From positions 4,392,501-4,456,500 of the forward strand of contig NZ_OY762614.1 in assembly GCF_963666145.1 (NCBI RefSeq): a DNA stretch of 64,000 bases, read 5' to 3'. The translations under genes and the position numbers were made by a program. Source of the DNA: an uncultured Desulfobacter sp. (GTDB lineage Bacteria > Desulfobacterota > Desulfobacteria > Desulfobacterales > Desulfobacteraceae). Positions 34,001 through 42,482 of this stretch are shown here, one piece after another. The notes beneath the pieces were generated by a model. It did not search any database and had not been told where the DNA came from. It saw only the letters and a program-made list of their open reading frames with translations. Position 1 is the first letter of the stretch; every line of letters begins with the position of its first letter.

Positions 34001-36140
34001 TAATCGTTTTGCTTCCGTCGGTTGCCGTGATAGTTATGGGATACGTGCCGGCTTCATCGTAATTAGGTGTCCAGTTTACTGTTGGGTTTACCGCAATTCC
34101 ATATCCCGGCAGATCCGTATGATTATACCCGTTGGCAAGCAACTCTTTAAAGATAAGTTGATCAGCTATTTCATTAATATAATATTCGATATAAGAGTAT
34201 CCCTTGTATCTGTTTTCCGTACCATCTACATCACTGCCGTCGTATGTCAGTACAGATTCTCCGTTTTTTACAATCCTGCCGGCATCTGTTGCATCGTTTG
34301 GATTCAAACCATGAGAAATTTCCCAGCTATCTGGCATTCCATCATCATCTGTGTCCAGGGATGCGATTCCTGGGGTCAGGCCTTCCATAAGTCCGCCTGC
34401 CGGCATTTTTTTCCCCCAATGCCCCGTGCGATCTTTGATATCCTGGACATTTCTTCGGGTAACCGCATCTTTGGGTAAAGCACCTGCATGGGCCAGGACT
34501 AGACCATAAGCTTTCTCTGCACTATGTGTGGCGACTTTGGCTGAAGGATATTCGTCCTGGACGCGATATTCATAAGAGGTAGATGTGGTGGCCAAACCGA
34601 TTCTAATCGAATTGTCAAAAATATCGAGATAGCCTGAAGGATCGTCGTACATATCAAAATAGCTTCCTCCATCGTGGATCATTGCACTTCCTAACTCGAT
34701 CCAAGGTGCCACCCAGACTTTGGAATCGTTGAGTTTAGGGGCGTTGGGGCCGGCTTTATAGTAGTTGTTAACGTAATTGGTCTTGAATAACTCTCCAGGT
34801 CGTTGATTGTTCATTGTCACTGGATGGAAAATGCCGGCCGTGGTAAGATTGTAAATGACATTATTTCGATGATCCAGTACTTCTACACCGGAAAGAAGCG
34901 CTCGTCTGCTGTGATGGGCAAAAAAATTATGGTGCGTACTTAAATTTACGGCATCATAACCGACGATCATGCCATAGTTGTGAGTTGGGGCTTGAAGGGG
35001 GGTTGTTCCATTGTCATGTTCCTCTTGATTGGATGCAAGATCTCCGTCAAGATCATCCTCCGGACAGACATCTGTTAAGTCATTGATGTCGTCATTTGAA
35101 TCTGCGTCAATCACCTGTTGTTCCCACCAATCCAGCAGTCCGTCATGGTCTGAATCATATAGAGGATCCCAGTCCGGATCGTATTCGGCATTGGCAACCA
35201 ATGGATTGGTTCCGTTGTTGTACTCTTGGATATTGGTAGCCCCATCCCCATCAAGATCTCCATCCGCCACAACATCTAAAATGTAATCATCAATATCATC
35301 TGTGGTGCTGAAATTAATTACTTTGGCCTCCCAGAAATCATACATACCGTCTTCATCTTTATCGATATAAACTTCCCATGGCCCCCCATAGCCGGCAGAC
35401 TCTTCTATGCCACACCATTGGACTGTACCATGCCTCAGATTAGATAAATCAAAATTTTCATCGTTGCCCCAAGCTCCTGATACGTGGTCAAGGATCGTGT
35501 TGCTGCCATATACAGAGATGCAGTCTCCTACACTATTGCGATGATAGGGTGTCCGGATACGCAGGAATCTGACCACTGCATTATCAGTTGCTTCGCCCCC
35601 ATCACTTCTGGTCAGGCTCAACTGGCCTTCGATGGTAATGCCGGCTCCCGGAGCCGTTTGGGCTGCTATAGTGACTGGGGCATTTTCCGTGTAAAGTCTT
35701 GCAGATTTTGGGATAAGCCAGCCCCCGGTTGGTTTTTCGCCTTTAATCACCCCACTTACAGCAAAAATAATAATGCGCGGTTGATCCATCATTAGGGCTT
35801 CTGCCAGACTGCCCGGCCCCTCCCTGTTCAGATTGGTGACTTTAACCACCTTGCCACCGCGTCCGCCGGATGCCCGGGCACCGAATCCTTCGGCACCGGG
35901 AAACGCAGGGACGGTATAGAAAACTCGGTCATCCGGAAGGCCGGTGACGGTCCATTGGACATCCGGCCCGAAATCAGACGGCGGAAGCAACGAAAAATCC
36001 AGCATCTCCCCTTCATTGACGGTCAGCACCTCATTCATTTGATCAACTTTGTAGGTTGGGGTGTCTGCATATAAGTTGGAGGTTAGTATAAGAATACAGA
36101 GTGCTGCCCCCATACGTTCTAAAATTTTTTTACGCAACAT
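31056..36140 (-). CDS. Giant modular secreted protein, pectate-lyase-like with LamG and PKD domains
   Basis: A 1694-residue secreted protein with signal peptide (ALCILILTSNLYA). Residues about 75-430 resemble a family-1 polysaccharide lyase/pectate lyase beta-helix (AFPGAEGFGARASGGRGG; RFLRIRTPYHRNSVGDC), interrupted by calcium-binding EF-hand/thrombospondin-3-like repeats near 262-375 (DKDEDGMYDFWE, DSDHDGLLDWWE) and another near 595 (DTDDDGMPDSWE). Then come Ig-like segments (660-850), a LamG/concanavalin domain (about 937-1128), cysteine-rich segments (CPDDCGVC), a PKD domain (about 1257-1340, VAAFSADRTSGSAPLTINFS) and a C-terminal right-handed beta-helix (about 1413-1650). It probably cleaves or binds the polysaccharide made by this locus. 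No canonical exosortase tail is seen. AAGGTG precedes the ATG. Confidence 0.8.
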   Translation of the reverse strand: MLRKKILERMGAALCILILTSNLYADTPTYKVDQMNEVLTVNEGEMLDFSLLPPSDFGPDVQWTVTGLPDDRVFYTVPAFPGAEGFGARASGGRGGKVVKVTNLNREGPGSLAEALMMDQPRIIIFAVSGVIKGEKPTGGWLIPKSARLYTENAPVTIAAQTAPGAGITIEGQLSLTRSDGGEATDNAVVRFLRIRTPYHRNSVGDCISVYGSNTILDHVSGAWGNDENFDLSNLRHGTVQWCGIEESAGYGGPWEVYIDKDEDGMYDFWEAKVINFSTTDDIDDYILDVVADGDLDGDGATNIQEYNNGTNPLVANAEYDPDWDPLYDSDHDGLLDWWEQQVIDADSNDDINDLTDVCPEDDLDGDLASNQEEHDNGTTPLQAPTHNYGMIVGYDAVNLSTHHNFFAHHSRRALLSGVEVLDHRNNVIYNLTTAGIFHPVTMNNQRPGELFKTNYVNNYYKAGPNAPKLNDSKVWVAPWIELGSAMIHDGGSYFDMYDDPSGYLDIFDNSIRIGLATTSTSYEYRVQDEYPSAKVATHSAEKAYGLVLAHAGALPKDAVTRRNVQDIKDRTGHWGKKMPAGGLMEGLTPGIASLDTDDDGMPDSWEISHGLNPNDATDAGRIVKNGESVLTYDGSDVDGTENRYKGYSYIEYYINEIADQLIFKELLANGYNHTDLPGYGIAVNPTVNWTPNYDEAGTYPITITATDGSKTITKQVTITVQDRNRAPYMYSAMYKDDGTSMSSHLTNYVEVGQRLYFEFYAGDIDEFVDGDSYTVEFINAPDGYISEDTGITREDLKGSTVFHVHSFEWIPTPEEVGWRNTVEIKLTDSHGRSYSHSFIIEVSEAEVPIHKIDVASSDHGTISPAETVHAQDGDSRTFTITPDDGYVVSDILIDGVSTGIKHVSMYILEKITEDHTIQPVFVYEPETINGVILDMKFTGNMNDDSGLCNHGQASAESQPTLTADRYGVPGQAYYFDGIDDYIKVMDSDYFNTPVFTIATWVYSNKDWNNSSYILSKNTSGGTNTICMYNAWNNLYACGSGYPRAEGILNDQENEWIHIALVRNLTSTDFYLNGIYQGSYESVPGQDNDNNLLIGAKTGLAYFFHGIIDEIKMWNKALTADQIAGITDYSIVAQSVPICTEFIYSDWGECQPNGTRSRSILNSLPERCSGGNPILTETCTYTAPCGNNVCDGGETCQSCPDDCGVCTACTESDWSYFDGECQTDGTFVRTWTKTNTMCVGGTSYPDTEIISCAEEPPVAAFSADRTSGSAPLTINFSDLSTNSPTSWLWTFGGGTPSTSTSQNPSIVYHDTGIYSVSLLVENDDGQDILTKESFISVEGSAGTDTDLCPNDPLKTEPGICGCGVADEDTDADGVVNCPIKIKADCSTATGVCYNSLSDLQLEYAEKDLISTNKEIDIECYNDWPGGLSDSFILEGWTTDANHHLYIYTPGAERHNGTVKDENDDYTGFAIEATGPIRIRADYTVVDGLIFNLMGNGSHVELGSYNRGGKKSVFKNNIVYNTRYRHIYLGDYQQIQVYNNFFINEDSSYSAYGAIDCGPTNDRYFHEIYNNSIYIDGNFSGIVGGNNYSGLTITNNICYKSGTATTTECFTNIDLDYFSNNISSDSTGNLIETTLDDILFTSTTAGQIDLHLQPDSIAVGSGLDLSSEFSEDIDGEIRDLDNWSIGGDDLLFDEF

Positions 36141-36206
36141 ATTTCACCTTCAATCGTAATCAATTCAATATTTTGACCGCTAAACTTGAATTTCGTTCGG
36201 GTTGCA

Positions 36207-37586
36207 TTAATAGGGCCGCCTCTTTTTTTTTGTCCACCGAATTGTCAAAAATAAAAAACTGAATCCTAAAAGCCCCACCCATATGGCCGTCTGTATGGAA
36301 AAAAGATCTGCTTTTTGGGACGGCGTTATCCATTTCACATCCGGAATGAGAATATCCTCAAAATCAGTGCCATGGTCCCATTGTGTGTATTCCTGAGGTC
36401 CGATATTTCTTAATTTATCTGATTTTGACCCGATCCGCATTTCAGCCGTTCCAAAATCAAGCAGATCTGGATATATATCGTATATTCCAGCAACTTCCAT
36501 CGTCGGTAATTTCGGTTGTTTGTCTGATTGGAATCTATACCAGGCATTTCCTGAAAAAGAAAATGTTTCCGGTAATGTATTGGGGCCGATGTTAAAAAAA
36601 GTCCGGACACGTTCATCGGTAACCACCATATTTGCTTCAAAAAAACCTTTCCGGCATAAGATGAATTGACTATCCTTTGTCTCCTGAAGAATTCGCCCGA
36701 CGTATTTTTCCGGGAGGTAAAAAATATTATGATGCACATGGGAATTGCGGCTGGTCACCCACGCGATGTGCGCCTCTCCACCGATGAATTTGTTTCCTGC
36801 TACAATGACGTTCTCTGCTTCATAATCTGCATCTTGGGGTCTGAAGTAAGGCTTTCCCGTGCTTCCACCGATACTGATGGTTCGTTCGCCACAATTGATA
36901 AACGAATTATTTTCAACCAGGACACGATTTGAGCCCCCTTTAATCTGTATGGCGTTTTTGGTTCGATATTCGGGAAGCCCTTCAAATCGACACTCCTGTA
37001 CAACCCCGTTATGGCATCCTACAAGGTCAATACCCGAACCGCCCCATCCCTGTATTTTACAATTCCTGACAACAAAATGGTCTACACCTGACATTTTGAC
37101 GGCATCTATGTTACCTTTTTGACCGATTTCACCGATTTGAATATTTTCCAGAATGACATGGTGAGACGGTTGCCCGGGATTACCTCCGTCATCAATGTTG
37201 ATTCCGTTACCGGATCGCTTTTCAATCCTGATATTTTCAATCTTTATATATCCGACCTGACTCATTTTTACAGCTTCGCCTCGGCCTCGAAATACGGGAG
37301 GAAATTCTCCATCGGTTCCGGCAATAACGATGGGCCGCTCTTTTGTTCCTTGGATGTTCCCGAGGCTAAAACCACCATCATAAATCCCCTGGGTGATCAA
37401 AATCCGGTCACCTGGCTTTGCTTTAGAAAGGGCAGACTTCAATGTCGTTAAATCCGACACATGTATTATTTGAGCCCCATTGATGGCATACTGATTATTC
37501 CCCCCAAAGTCATTTGCAGATACGATCGAAGCCTCTCCTAATAATAAAAGAAAAGTAATTCCTATCCAAAAACAGAAAATCTTCAT
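36207..37586 (-). CDS. Right-handed beta-helix protein with C-terminal membrane helix
   Basis: A 459-residue protein with a signal peptide (FCFWIGITFLLLLGEASIVSA), then a parallel beta-helix of pectate-lyase/polysaccharide-lyase type: SALSKAKPGDRILITQGIYD, followed by repeating units such as HHVILENIQIGEIG, HFVVRNCKIQGWGGSG and NRVLVENNSFINCG. The C-terminus is a membrane helix (AIWVGLLGFSFLFLTIRW) with a KKKRRPY tail, like a tail anchor. There is no PEP motif before it, so it is not a standard exosortase substrate. I place the start at the ATG at 37586, preceded by AAGGAG; an upstream ATG overlaps the capA stop. It probably processes the exopolysaccharide. Confidence 0.82.
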   Translation of the reverse strand: MKIFCFWIGITFLLLLGEASIVSANDFGGNNQYAINGAQIIHVSDLTTLKSALSKAKPGDRILITQGIYDGGFSLGNIQGTKERPIVIAGTDGEFPPVFRGRGEAVKMSQVGYIKIENIRIEKRSGNGINIDDGGNPGQPSHHVILENIQIGEIGQKGNIDAVKMSGVDHFVVRNCKIQGWGGSGIDLVGCHNGVVQECRFEGLPEYRTKNAIQIKGGSNRVLVENNSFINCGERTISIGGSTGKPYFRPQDADYEAENVIVAGNKFIGGEAHIAWVTSRNSHVHHNIFYLPEKYVGRILQETKDSQFILCRKGFFEANMVVTDERVRTFFNIGPNTLPETFSFSGNAWYRFQSDKQPKLPTMEVAGIYDIYPDLLDFGTAEMRIGSKSDKLRNIGPQEYTQWDHGTDFEDILIPDVKWITPSQKADLFSIQTAIWVGLLGFSFLFLTIRWTKKKRRPY

Positions 37587-37600
37587 AGGCGCTCCTTGAT

Positions 37601-38668
37601 TCACGACACCAGTTTTTTCCAGGCTTTGATAAAATGTCTGAGCCGGATTTTTTTCAAAGCCTGCCGGCTTAAATGGGACCGTATCGGCAAAACTTTATTC
37701 ACCCGAAATGCCTCAAGGGCATAGATATTCCGTGTTACCCCTGAAGCCAGCAGACGGTTAACTTTAGCAATACACTTTTTTCCCCAACCGGTTTTATCAA
37801 TCTCAATACGGACGCCATTATCATACACAGGAATCTGTTCCACGTTGAGTAAGGTGTCTTTACTGAATTCACACATGAATATACAACCAACTCGTTCAAA
37901 GCTATTCCAGTCCAGATAATCCCCGCTGTCCCAGTAGACATGGCTGGACATAAAATTTCCTAAAGAATATACTACCGGCACATTTCCGATCATCTCCATG
38001 CCCTGGACCACATGGGGGTGATGTCCAAGGACCAATGAAGCACCGGCATCGGCAAAAGCCCTGGCCTGCTCCATCTGGGTCGGGGAAGGTATCCGGAACC
38101 GCTCCATGCCCCAATGGGGAAAAATAATGACATGATCCACCGTCTGTTTCAATTTTCTTATCCTGCGGCATACTTTTTCAGTCTCAAGTGGTGTTACGCC
38201 ACTATTGCGCTCCCCGGCAAACCGGTCGATGCCACTGGAGCGGTCCACAACTCCCATAATAGCTACTCTTATGCCTTGGATATCGTACAGAACCGGTTCC
38301 ATTGCCTCCTGAATGTTGGATCCCGCCCCGCACCATTTGATGCCCATGCCGGACAGTGCTTCCCTCATACGCATGAAACCTTGATCATAACAGTCAAAGG
38401 TGTGATTATTCCCCAGGGAAACACAGTCAATTCCAGACTGTCCAAGAGAGAGAATTTGATTCGGAGTTGTCAGTACCCGGGGCTCTGTGGGCACCATTTC
38501 ATTGCCTTCAAGGGTACATTCGAGATTTGCGAGAACCAGATCACGTGATTTAAAAAGAGATTGAATGTCATCCGACAGCGCTTCGAGTCCCCGCCCGGGA
38601 CGGTCACTGGACTGGGCCGTCAGCAAAAGATCCCCGACTGCGGCAAAGTGTATCGTTTTACTTCCCAT
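37601..38668 (-). CDS. CapA family protein (poly-gamma-glutamate synthesis type)
   Basis: A 355-residue protein with the CapA metallophosphoesterase-like fold: AVGDLLLTAQ, ANLECTL, SLGNNHTFDC, FPHWGMERF, VLGHHPHVVQGMEM and VYSLGNFM, the metal-ligand pattern of the family. In Bacillus, CapA helps export or assemble poly-gamma-glutamate; in Gram-negative polysaccharide loci it is common but poorly defined. It lies in a row with VanZ-like and beta-helix genes. No N-terminal signal peptide is evident, so it may be cytoplasmic. It suggests amino-acid or peptide modification of the polymer. Confidence 0.88.
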   Translation of the reverse strand: MGSKTIHFAAVGDLLLTAQSSDRPGRGLEALSDDIQSLFKSRDLVLANLECTLEGNEMVPTEPRVLTTPNQILSLGQSGIDCVSLGNNHTFDCYDQGFMRMREALSGMGIKWCGAGSNIQEAMEPVLYDIQGIRVAIMGVVDRSSGIDRFAGERNSGVTPLETEKVCRRIRKLKQTVDHVIIFPHWGMERFRIPSPTQMEQARAFADAGASLVLGHHPHVVQGMEMIGNVPVVYSLGNFMSSHVYWDSGDYLDWNSFERVGCIFMCEFSKDTLLNVEQIPVYDNGVRIEIDKTGWGKKCIAKVNRLLASGVTRNIYALEAFRVNKVLPIRSHLSRQALKKIRLRHFIKAWKKLVS

Positions 38669-38674
38669 CTATCT

Positions 38675-39991
38675 TTACCTTTTTAAATTAGCGTTACAAC
38701 GCCCAACCGCAGCGCCAAGGCATCCCCCTGCGGCAAAGCAATATATGTCTGTAAAAGATGGGTACCGGGATGCTAAAAAAAGCTGCCCCCCTTCCTGGAG
38801 TAGGCCGAGAACAGCACAAAAAAAAGCCGCTTTCCATATACCTGAACTTTTTTGTTTAAACCATCCCAACCGTATTTTTAACAGATATACCAACATGGCC
38901 GGTAGAAATATGTTTTGAACAAATAACCTGGCATGGTTCAGGCTTGACCCCATAGCATAATCATACAATGGCAAAAACTTTAATGGAGATGGCAGTCTGG
39001 CTAGTATCTGTTCACTGTGCCGGCTAAAATCAAAAGGGGTCCATGCAAGATAAAAAATATACAAAAGTAAGAGACCAATGCCCCAATTGAGCTTCTCAAT
39101 ATTTTTGCGTTTTCCAAATAATAGTCCTATTCCTAGTGCACAAATACATCCCATCCACCCTGAAACCACATTGGCCGCATTAAAGTACCTTGACACTATA
39201 AAGACTTTACCCACTTCAAGTACAAGACAAAACAGTCCTGCGATAAGAACCGATTGTATCAATCTTAAAAAACGTGATTTATTTCCCAGGCATGAACTGA
39301 AAAGAAGCGTCAAACATAGATAAGCGATCCCGACTTTAAACAGCCACCAGTGCCAGGGATGAACGGCAAATCCCGAATTCAGAGAAAAAAGGGATTGTTT
39401 TAGATTTCGTCCTACCTGTTTCAGAAGAATTGTGGGCATGAACGGTGATAATGCATCTGCTGCCATCAGCCCCGCAATCATCAGTGCTGCAATGATTTCA
39501 GGGTTTTTAATCCAGCTGGTTTTCACCCAGTCAATGCCGGAAATCCACTCCTTTTTTCCAATAACCAGTCCGAAAAAACTTCCCGATATTCCACTGATGG
39601 TATTTAACAGCCAATCGGAACCACTGGCAACCCTTGAAACCGTAGCCATTTGAAGTATTTCTATAAAAAAGCTTATTGAGGAACAGATAATGCCCGACGC
39701 TGCCAGGGCAACTGCTGAATTGAAATTTGACAATTTGAGGCGGACTGTTATCATCCATCCCAAAGGCGTATATAGTATAAGATTACTCAGCACATCGGAG
39801 CCGCTGATTCTGGCTCCTATACTGAAAGGCCAGTAATTCCAGAAAAATTTATATTGAGTACGCCAGCCGCTTCCAAGCGAAAAATCAAAGGGCATAAGAC
39901 TGGCATAAATCAGCAGGACGGTATATCCTGCACCAAGCCCAAACAGCAGATTTTTATGGGTCCTAAAGCTATTTTGAGATAAAGGCTCCAT
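38675..39991 (-). CDS. Polytopic membrane protein with two VanZ-like halves
   Basis: A 438-residue protein with about ten membrane helices. The first half begins YTVLLIYASLMPFDFSLGSG and contains SDVLSNLILYTPLGWMI, the VanZ signature. The second half repeats the pattern (YIFYLAWTPFDFSRHSEQI, then FVQNIFLPAMLVYLLKIRLG), so the protein looks like a VanZ duplication or fusion. VanZ proteins are inner-membrane proteins of uncertain role, originally linked to teicoplanin resistance; they are common in exosortase-bearing polysaccharide loci. It starts 6 bases upstream of the capA stop region and is co-transcribed. Confidence 0.85.
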   Translation of the reverse strand: MEPLSQNSFRTHKNLLFGLGAGYTVLLIYASLMPFDFSLGSGWRTQYKFFWNYWPFSIGARISGSDVLSNLILYTPLGWMITVRLKLSNFNSAVALAASGIICSSISFFIEILQMATVSRVASGSDWLLNTISGISGSFFGLVIGKKEWISGIDWVKTSWIKNPEIIAALMIAGLMAADALSPFMPTILLKQVGRNLKQSLFSLNSGFAVHPWHWWLFKVGIAYLCLTLLFSSCLGNKSRFLRLIQSVLIAGLFCLVLEVGKVFIVSRYFNAANVVSGWMGCICALGIGLLFGKRKNIEKLNWGIGLLLLYIFYLAWTPFDFSRHSEQILARLPSPLKFLPLYDYAMGSSLNHARLFVQNIFLPAMLVYLLKIRLGWFKQKSSGIWKAAFFCAVLGLLQEGGQLFLASRYPSFTDIYCFAAGGCLGAAVGRCNANLKR

Positions 39992-40202
39992 CGATACCTT
40001 TATCAGAACAAATGTAAAATAAATATTTTACAAGCATATAAAAATTTTTAATACTCATTAGAGAAATTTATGTGGAACAATCATAGGAGTATCAGATTTA
40101 TCAACATCCAGGTTCAAATCCATAATAAAGCATGGAATTAAATTCGATAACTCATTGTAGTTTTTAATATAAAATTTAAAAAGAAAAGTCCTATGTATAA
40201 AA

Positions 40203-40991
40203 ATGAAATTCATTATAGCTGTTGACTGTGAAGGGCCCGCCTGCGTTGTCGGCACCCCCGGTAAAGCCCTCAGCGTTTCCCGGGATTATGCGTTTGCCTG
40301 TAAGGAGGCCACCCTTGAAGTGAATGCCGCTGCCCGGGGACTGTTTGATTGTGGTGCCCAGGAGGTCTGGGTGTGGGACAGCCACGGTCAGGGGCTCAAT
40401 CTATCCATCGATCAGCTGGATAAAAGATGCAAACTTATTTTGGGAAAAGGGTTTACCCGACGGTTTCCCGGACTGGATAAGCGGTTTTCCGGTGTTGTAA
40501 TGATTGGTTATCATGCCATGGAAGGCACACAAAATGCCATACTGGCACATACATACAGTTCTGAGTCGTATAAAAGTATCCGGGCCAATGGGCGGACTGT
40601 TGGGGAGATTGCACTGGATGGGGCTGTGGCTGGGGAGTTCGGTGTGCCGGTAATCCTTGTTTCCAGCGACGATAAAGGATGCCGGGAGGCGTTAACCTTT
40701 ATGCCGTGGATAGAAACAGTCATTACCAAACAGGGGATGGGAAGAAACTGCGCCCTGAGCAAGCACCCCCATATGGTTCAGGAAGAAATTTACTCAGGCA
40801 TCTGCCGGGCAGTCACGGATATAGCGCAAATGAAACCACTGAAATTTCAGTCGCCGATTCGTTTGGAAATTGATTTTAAAGCCGTTTTCCAGACTGTTAA
40901 AGCATTGATCTACAGGCGCCGGGGATGGCGGCCTGGCGGCTTAAAAACAATAGTTAAAGAACTTGGCAGTATGGTTGAATGGAATTGTTAG
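40203..40991 (+). CDS. M55 family D-aminopeptidase (DppA-like)
   Basis: A 262-residue protein matching the M55/DppA family. Zinc ligands correspond to D8 and E10 (VDCEG), H61 (DSHG), H104 (GYHAMEG) and a Glu near 135 (GEIALDG), positions close to those of Bacillus DppA. The enzyme removes D-amino acids such as D-Ala from short peptides. It is the only plus-strand gene within the minus-strand polysaccharide locus. Its TAG stop overlaps the TAA stop of the converging ligase gene (40988-40991). No strong ribosome site is seen. A role in trimming a peptide attached to the polymer, or in peptidoglycan-peptide recycling, is inferred. Confidence 0.9.
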   Translation: MKFIIAVDCEGPACVVGTPGKALSVSRDYAFACKEATLEVNAAARGLFDCGAQEVWVWDSHGQGLNLSIDQLDKRCKLILGKGFTRRFPGLDKRFSGVVMIGYHAMEGTQNAILAHTYSSESYKSIRANGRTVGEIALDGAVAGEFGVPVILVSSDDKGCREALTFMPWIETVITKQGMGRNCALSKHPHMVQEEIYSGICRAVTDIAQMKPLKFQSPIRLEIDFKAVFQTVKALIYRRRGWRPGGLKTIVKELGSMVEWNC

Positions 40992-42364
40992 GTAAAAGAT
41001 CGTTCTTTATAAAGTTGTTCGGCCACTTTACTGATGACCGGTCGGTATTTTCCCGAAGGTGCAGGTTTAATATCATCAACTATTTCTACAAGGATTTTGT
41101 CATCACTGTTTAAGCGGATTCTCGCCAGTTCTCTGACTTGATCTTTACCGTCTTCAGGAAATCTTGTGTCCACAGCAAGCCGGATTCTAATCTCACCTAA
41201 TTTTTCCTGTACAACCTGGAATTTAACGATGCCTTTTACCATTCTGGCGATATATATGAAGGAGTAACCAACCACCCATTTCCCTGTTTTGGTTACAATA
41301 AATTCCACAGCCCTGCCGCCGCTGATTTCAATAGAGGACAGTGTTCTGCCGCAGGTGCATTTTTTTTGTGAAAGCGTGACAATATCCCCGGTCCTGTAAC
41401 GGATTACAGGAAACGCTTTGCCTACTATATTCGTAATAACCAGTTCCCCCTGCCCATCGGTGGGTGCAAGGGTTTCCGGATCAATTGTTTCAAGGATCAC
41501 CTGTTCATCCATGCAGTGCATGGTTCCCTGTTCGCATTCGTGCCCTATGAGTCCGCCTTCCCGCAACCCGTACGAGTCAAATACCGGTACCTCAAACGCG
41601 TCGCTGATAAGACCGCGGTCCTCATTGGAAAGCATTTCAGAAGTGGTAATAATTACATGAAGACCACAATCTTTCAACGCACTAAGATTAATGCCCATGT
41701 CACGGCACATGGAAACCGTCAGCACAAAAGTAGAAGGGTATCCAAACAGGCATTTGGGTTTCCATGTCATCCACTGGGAGACATATTGGCGAACCCGGTC
41801 CTTATCCAGCTCAAACCCGTTGGATAACCCGTCATTGACAAGAAAATCTCTGAAATGCTTGATCTTGTCCTGTTTGCTTAATTCCACAGGAGAGCCCCAG
41901 TAATACATCTCTTTTTCTCCCCTGCGGACCCCAACCCATTCATGCCCCCGCATCCTGGATGCATTGATGTGGGCTTCCCTGCTGGATGAGGTATAGAATT
42001 CCAGGGCCTCATTGGTGGACCCGCTGGTTCGCACCAACTGCACGCGTTTTCCCTCTTCTTTCCAAACCATCTGCTCTCGTTTTTCACGCAAGATATTTTT
42101 TTCCAATAATGGGAATCGCTGCAGATCTTTTAATGTATTGATCTCTTCGGGTCTGATCTGCATGGAATCCATGAGATCTTTCCAATAGGGAGTATGGTTA
42201 TAGGCGGTATTAATCAAGGTATTTAATCGATTCTGCCTTAATTTCTTCATTCGGTCCCTGGGCCACCATTGACTCTGATTTAATTCATTGAGAATCCGGA
42301 AGCTGGGGCGTCCTAACAAACGTTCCTGTAAACGAAATATATTTCTGGCTATAATGGGTATCAT
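40988..42364 (-). CDS. PaaK/CapK-like AMP-dependent ligase
   Basis: A 458-residue protein of the phenylacetate-CoA ligase-like/CapK superfamily. Visible motifs are VRTSGSTNEALEFY (P-loop-like phosphate binding), YGLREGGLIGHECEQG and IRYRTGDIVTLSQKKCTCGRT (adenylate-forming core, with a possible cysteine pair). CapK-like proteins occur in many capsule and exopolysaccharide loci, where they are thought to activate a carboxylate for modification of the polymer. The specific substrate is unknown. The sequence upstream of its ATG is a copy of a repeated element (42381-42476). Confidence 0.88.
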   Translation of the reverse strand: MIPIIARNIFRLQERLLGRPSFRILNELNQSQWWPRDRMKKLRQNRLNTLINTAYNHTPYWKDLMDSMQIRPEEINTLKDLQRFPLLEKNILREKREQMVWKEEGKRVQLVRTSGSTNEALEFYTSSSREAHINASRMRGHEWVGVRRGEKEMYYWGSPVELSKQDKIKHFRDFLVNDGLSNGFELDKDRVRQYVSQWMTWKPKCLFGYPSTFVLTVSMCRDMGINLSALKDCGLHVIITTSEMLSNEDRGLISDAFEVPVFDSYGLREGGLIGHECEQGTMHCMDEQVILETIDPETLAPTDGQGELVITNIVGKAFPVIRYRTGDIVTLSQKKCTCGRTLSSIEISGGRAVEFIVTKTGKWVVGYSFIYIARMVKGIVKFQVVQEKLGEIRIRLAVDTRFPEDGKDQVRELARIRLNSDDKILVEIVDDIKPAPSGKYRPVISKVAEQLYKERSFT

Positions 42365-42380
42365 TATTCAAATTCTTTCA

Positions 42381-42476
42381 TCCACAATCCGCAGATGACG
42401 CAGATTTCCGCAGATAATTAACAAACGTTTATCAAAGGAAGCATTTATCTGCGCTAATCTGCGTGATCTGTGGATA
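42381..42476. repeat. Inverted-repeat element without a gene (empty GxxExxY-type copy)
   Basis: The left arm (42381-42415) reads TCCACAATCCGCAGATGACG... and the right arm (42447-42476) reads ATCTGCGCTAATCTGCG...GTGGATA, an inverted repeat around a 31-base spacer. The same sequence flanks the GxxExxY gene at 43545-43913. The left flank up to the start codon of the ligase gene is also shared with the corresponding position upstream of the deacetylase gene. Confidence 0.75.
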
Positions 42477-42482
42477 TAGCAA

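Noticed and set aside
34300..35400. Repeated acidic DxDxDG segments, checked as a possible DNA repeat array
   Set aside because: They are protein-level calcium-binding repeats of the giant gene, not CRISPR-like or tandem DNA repeats.
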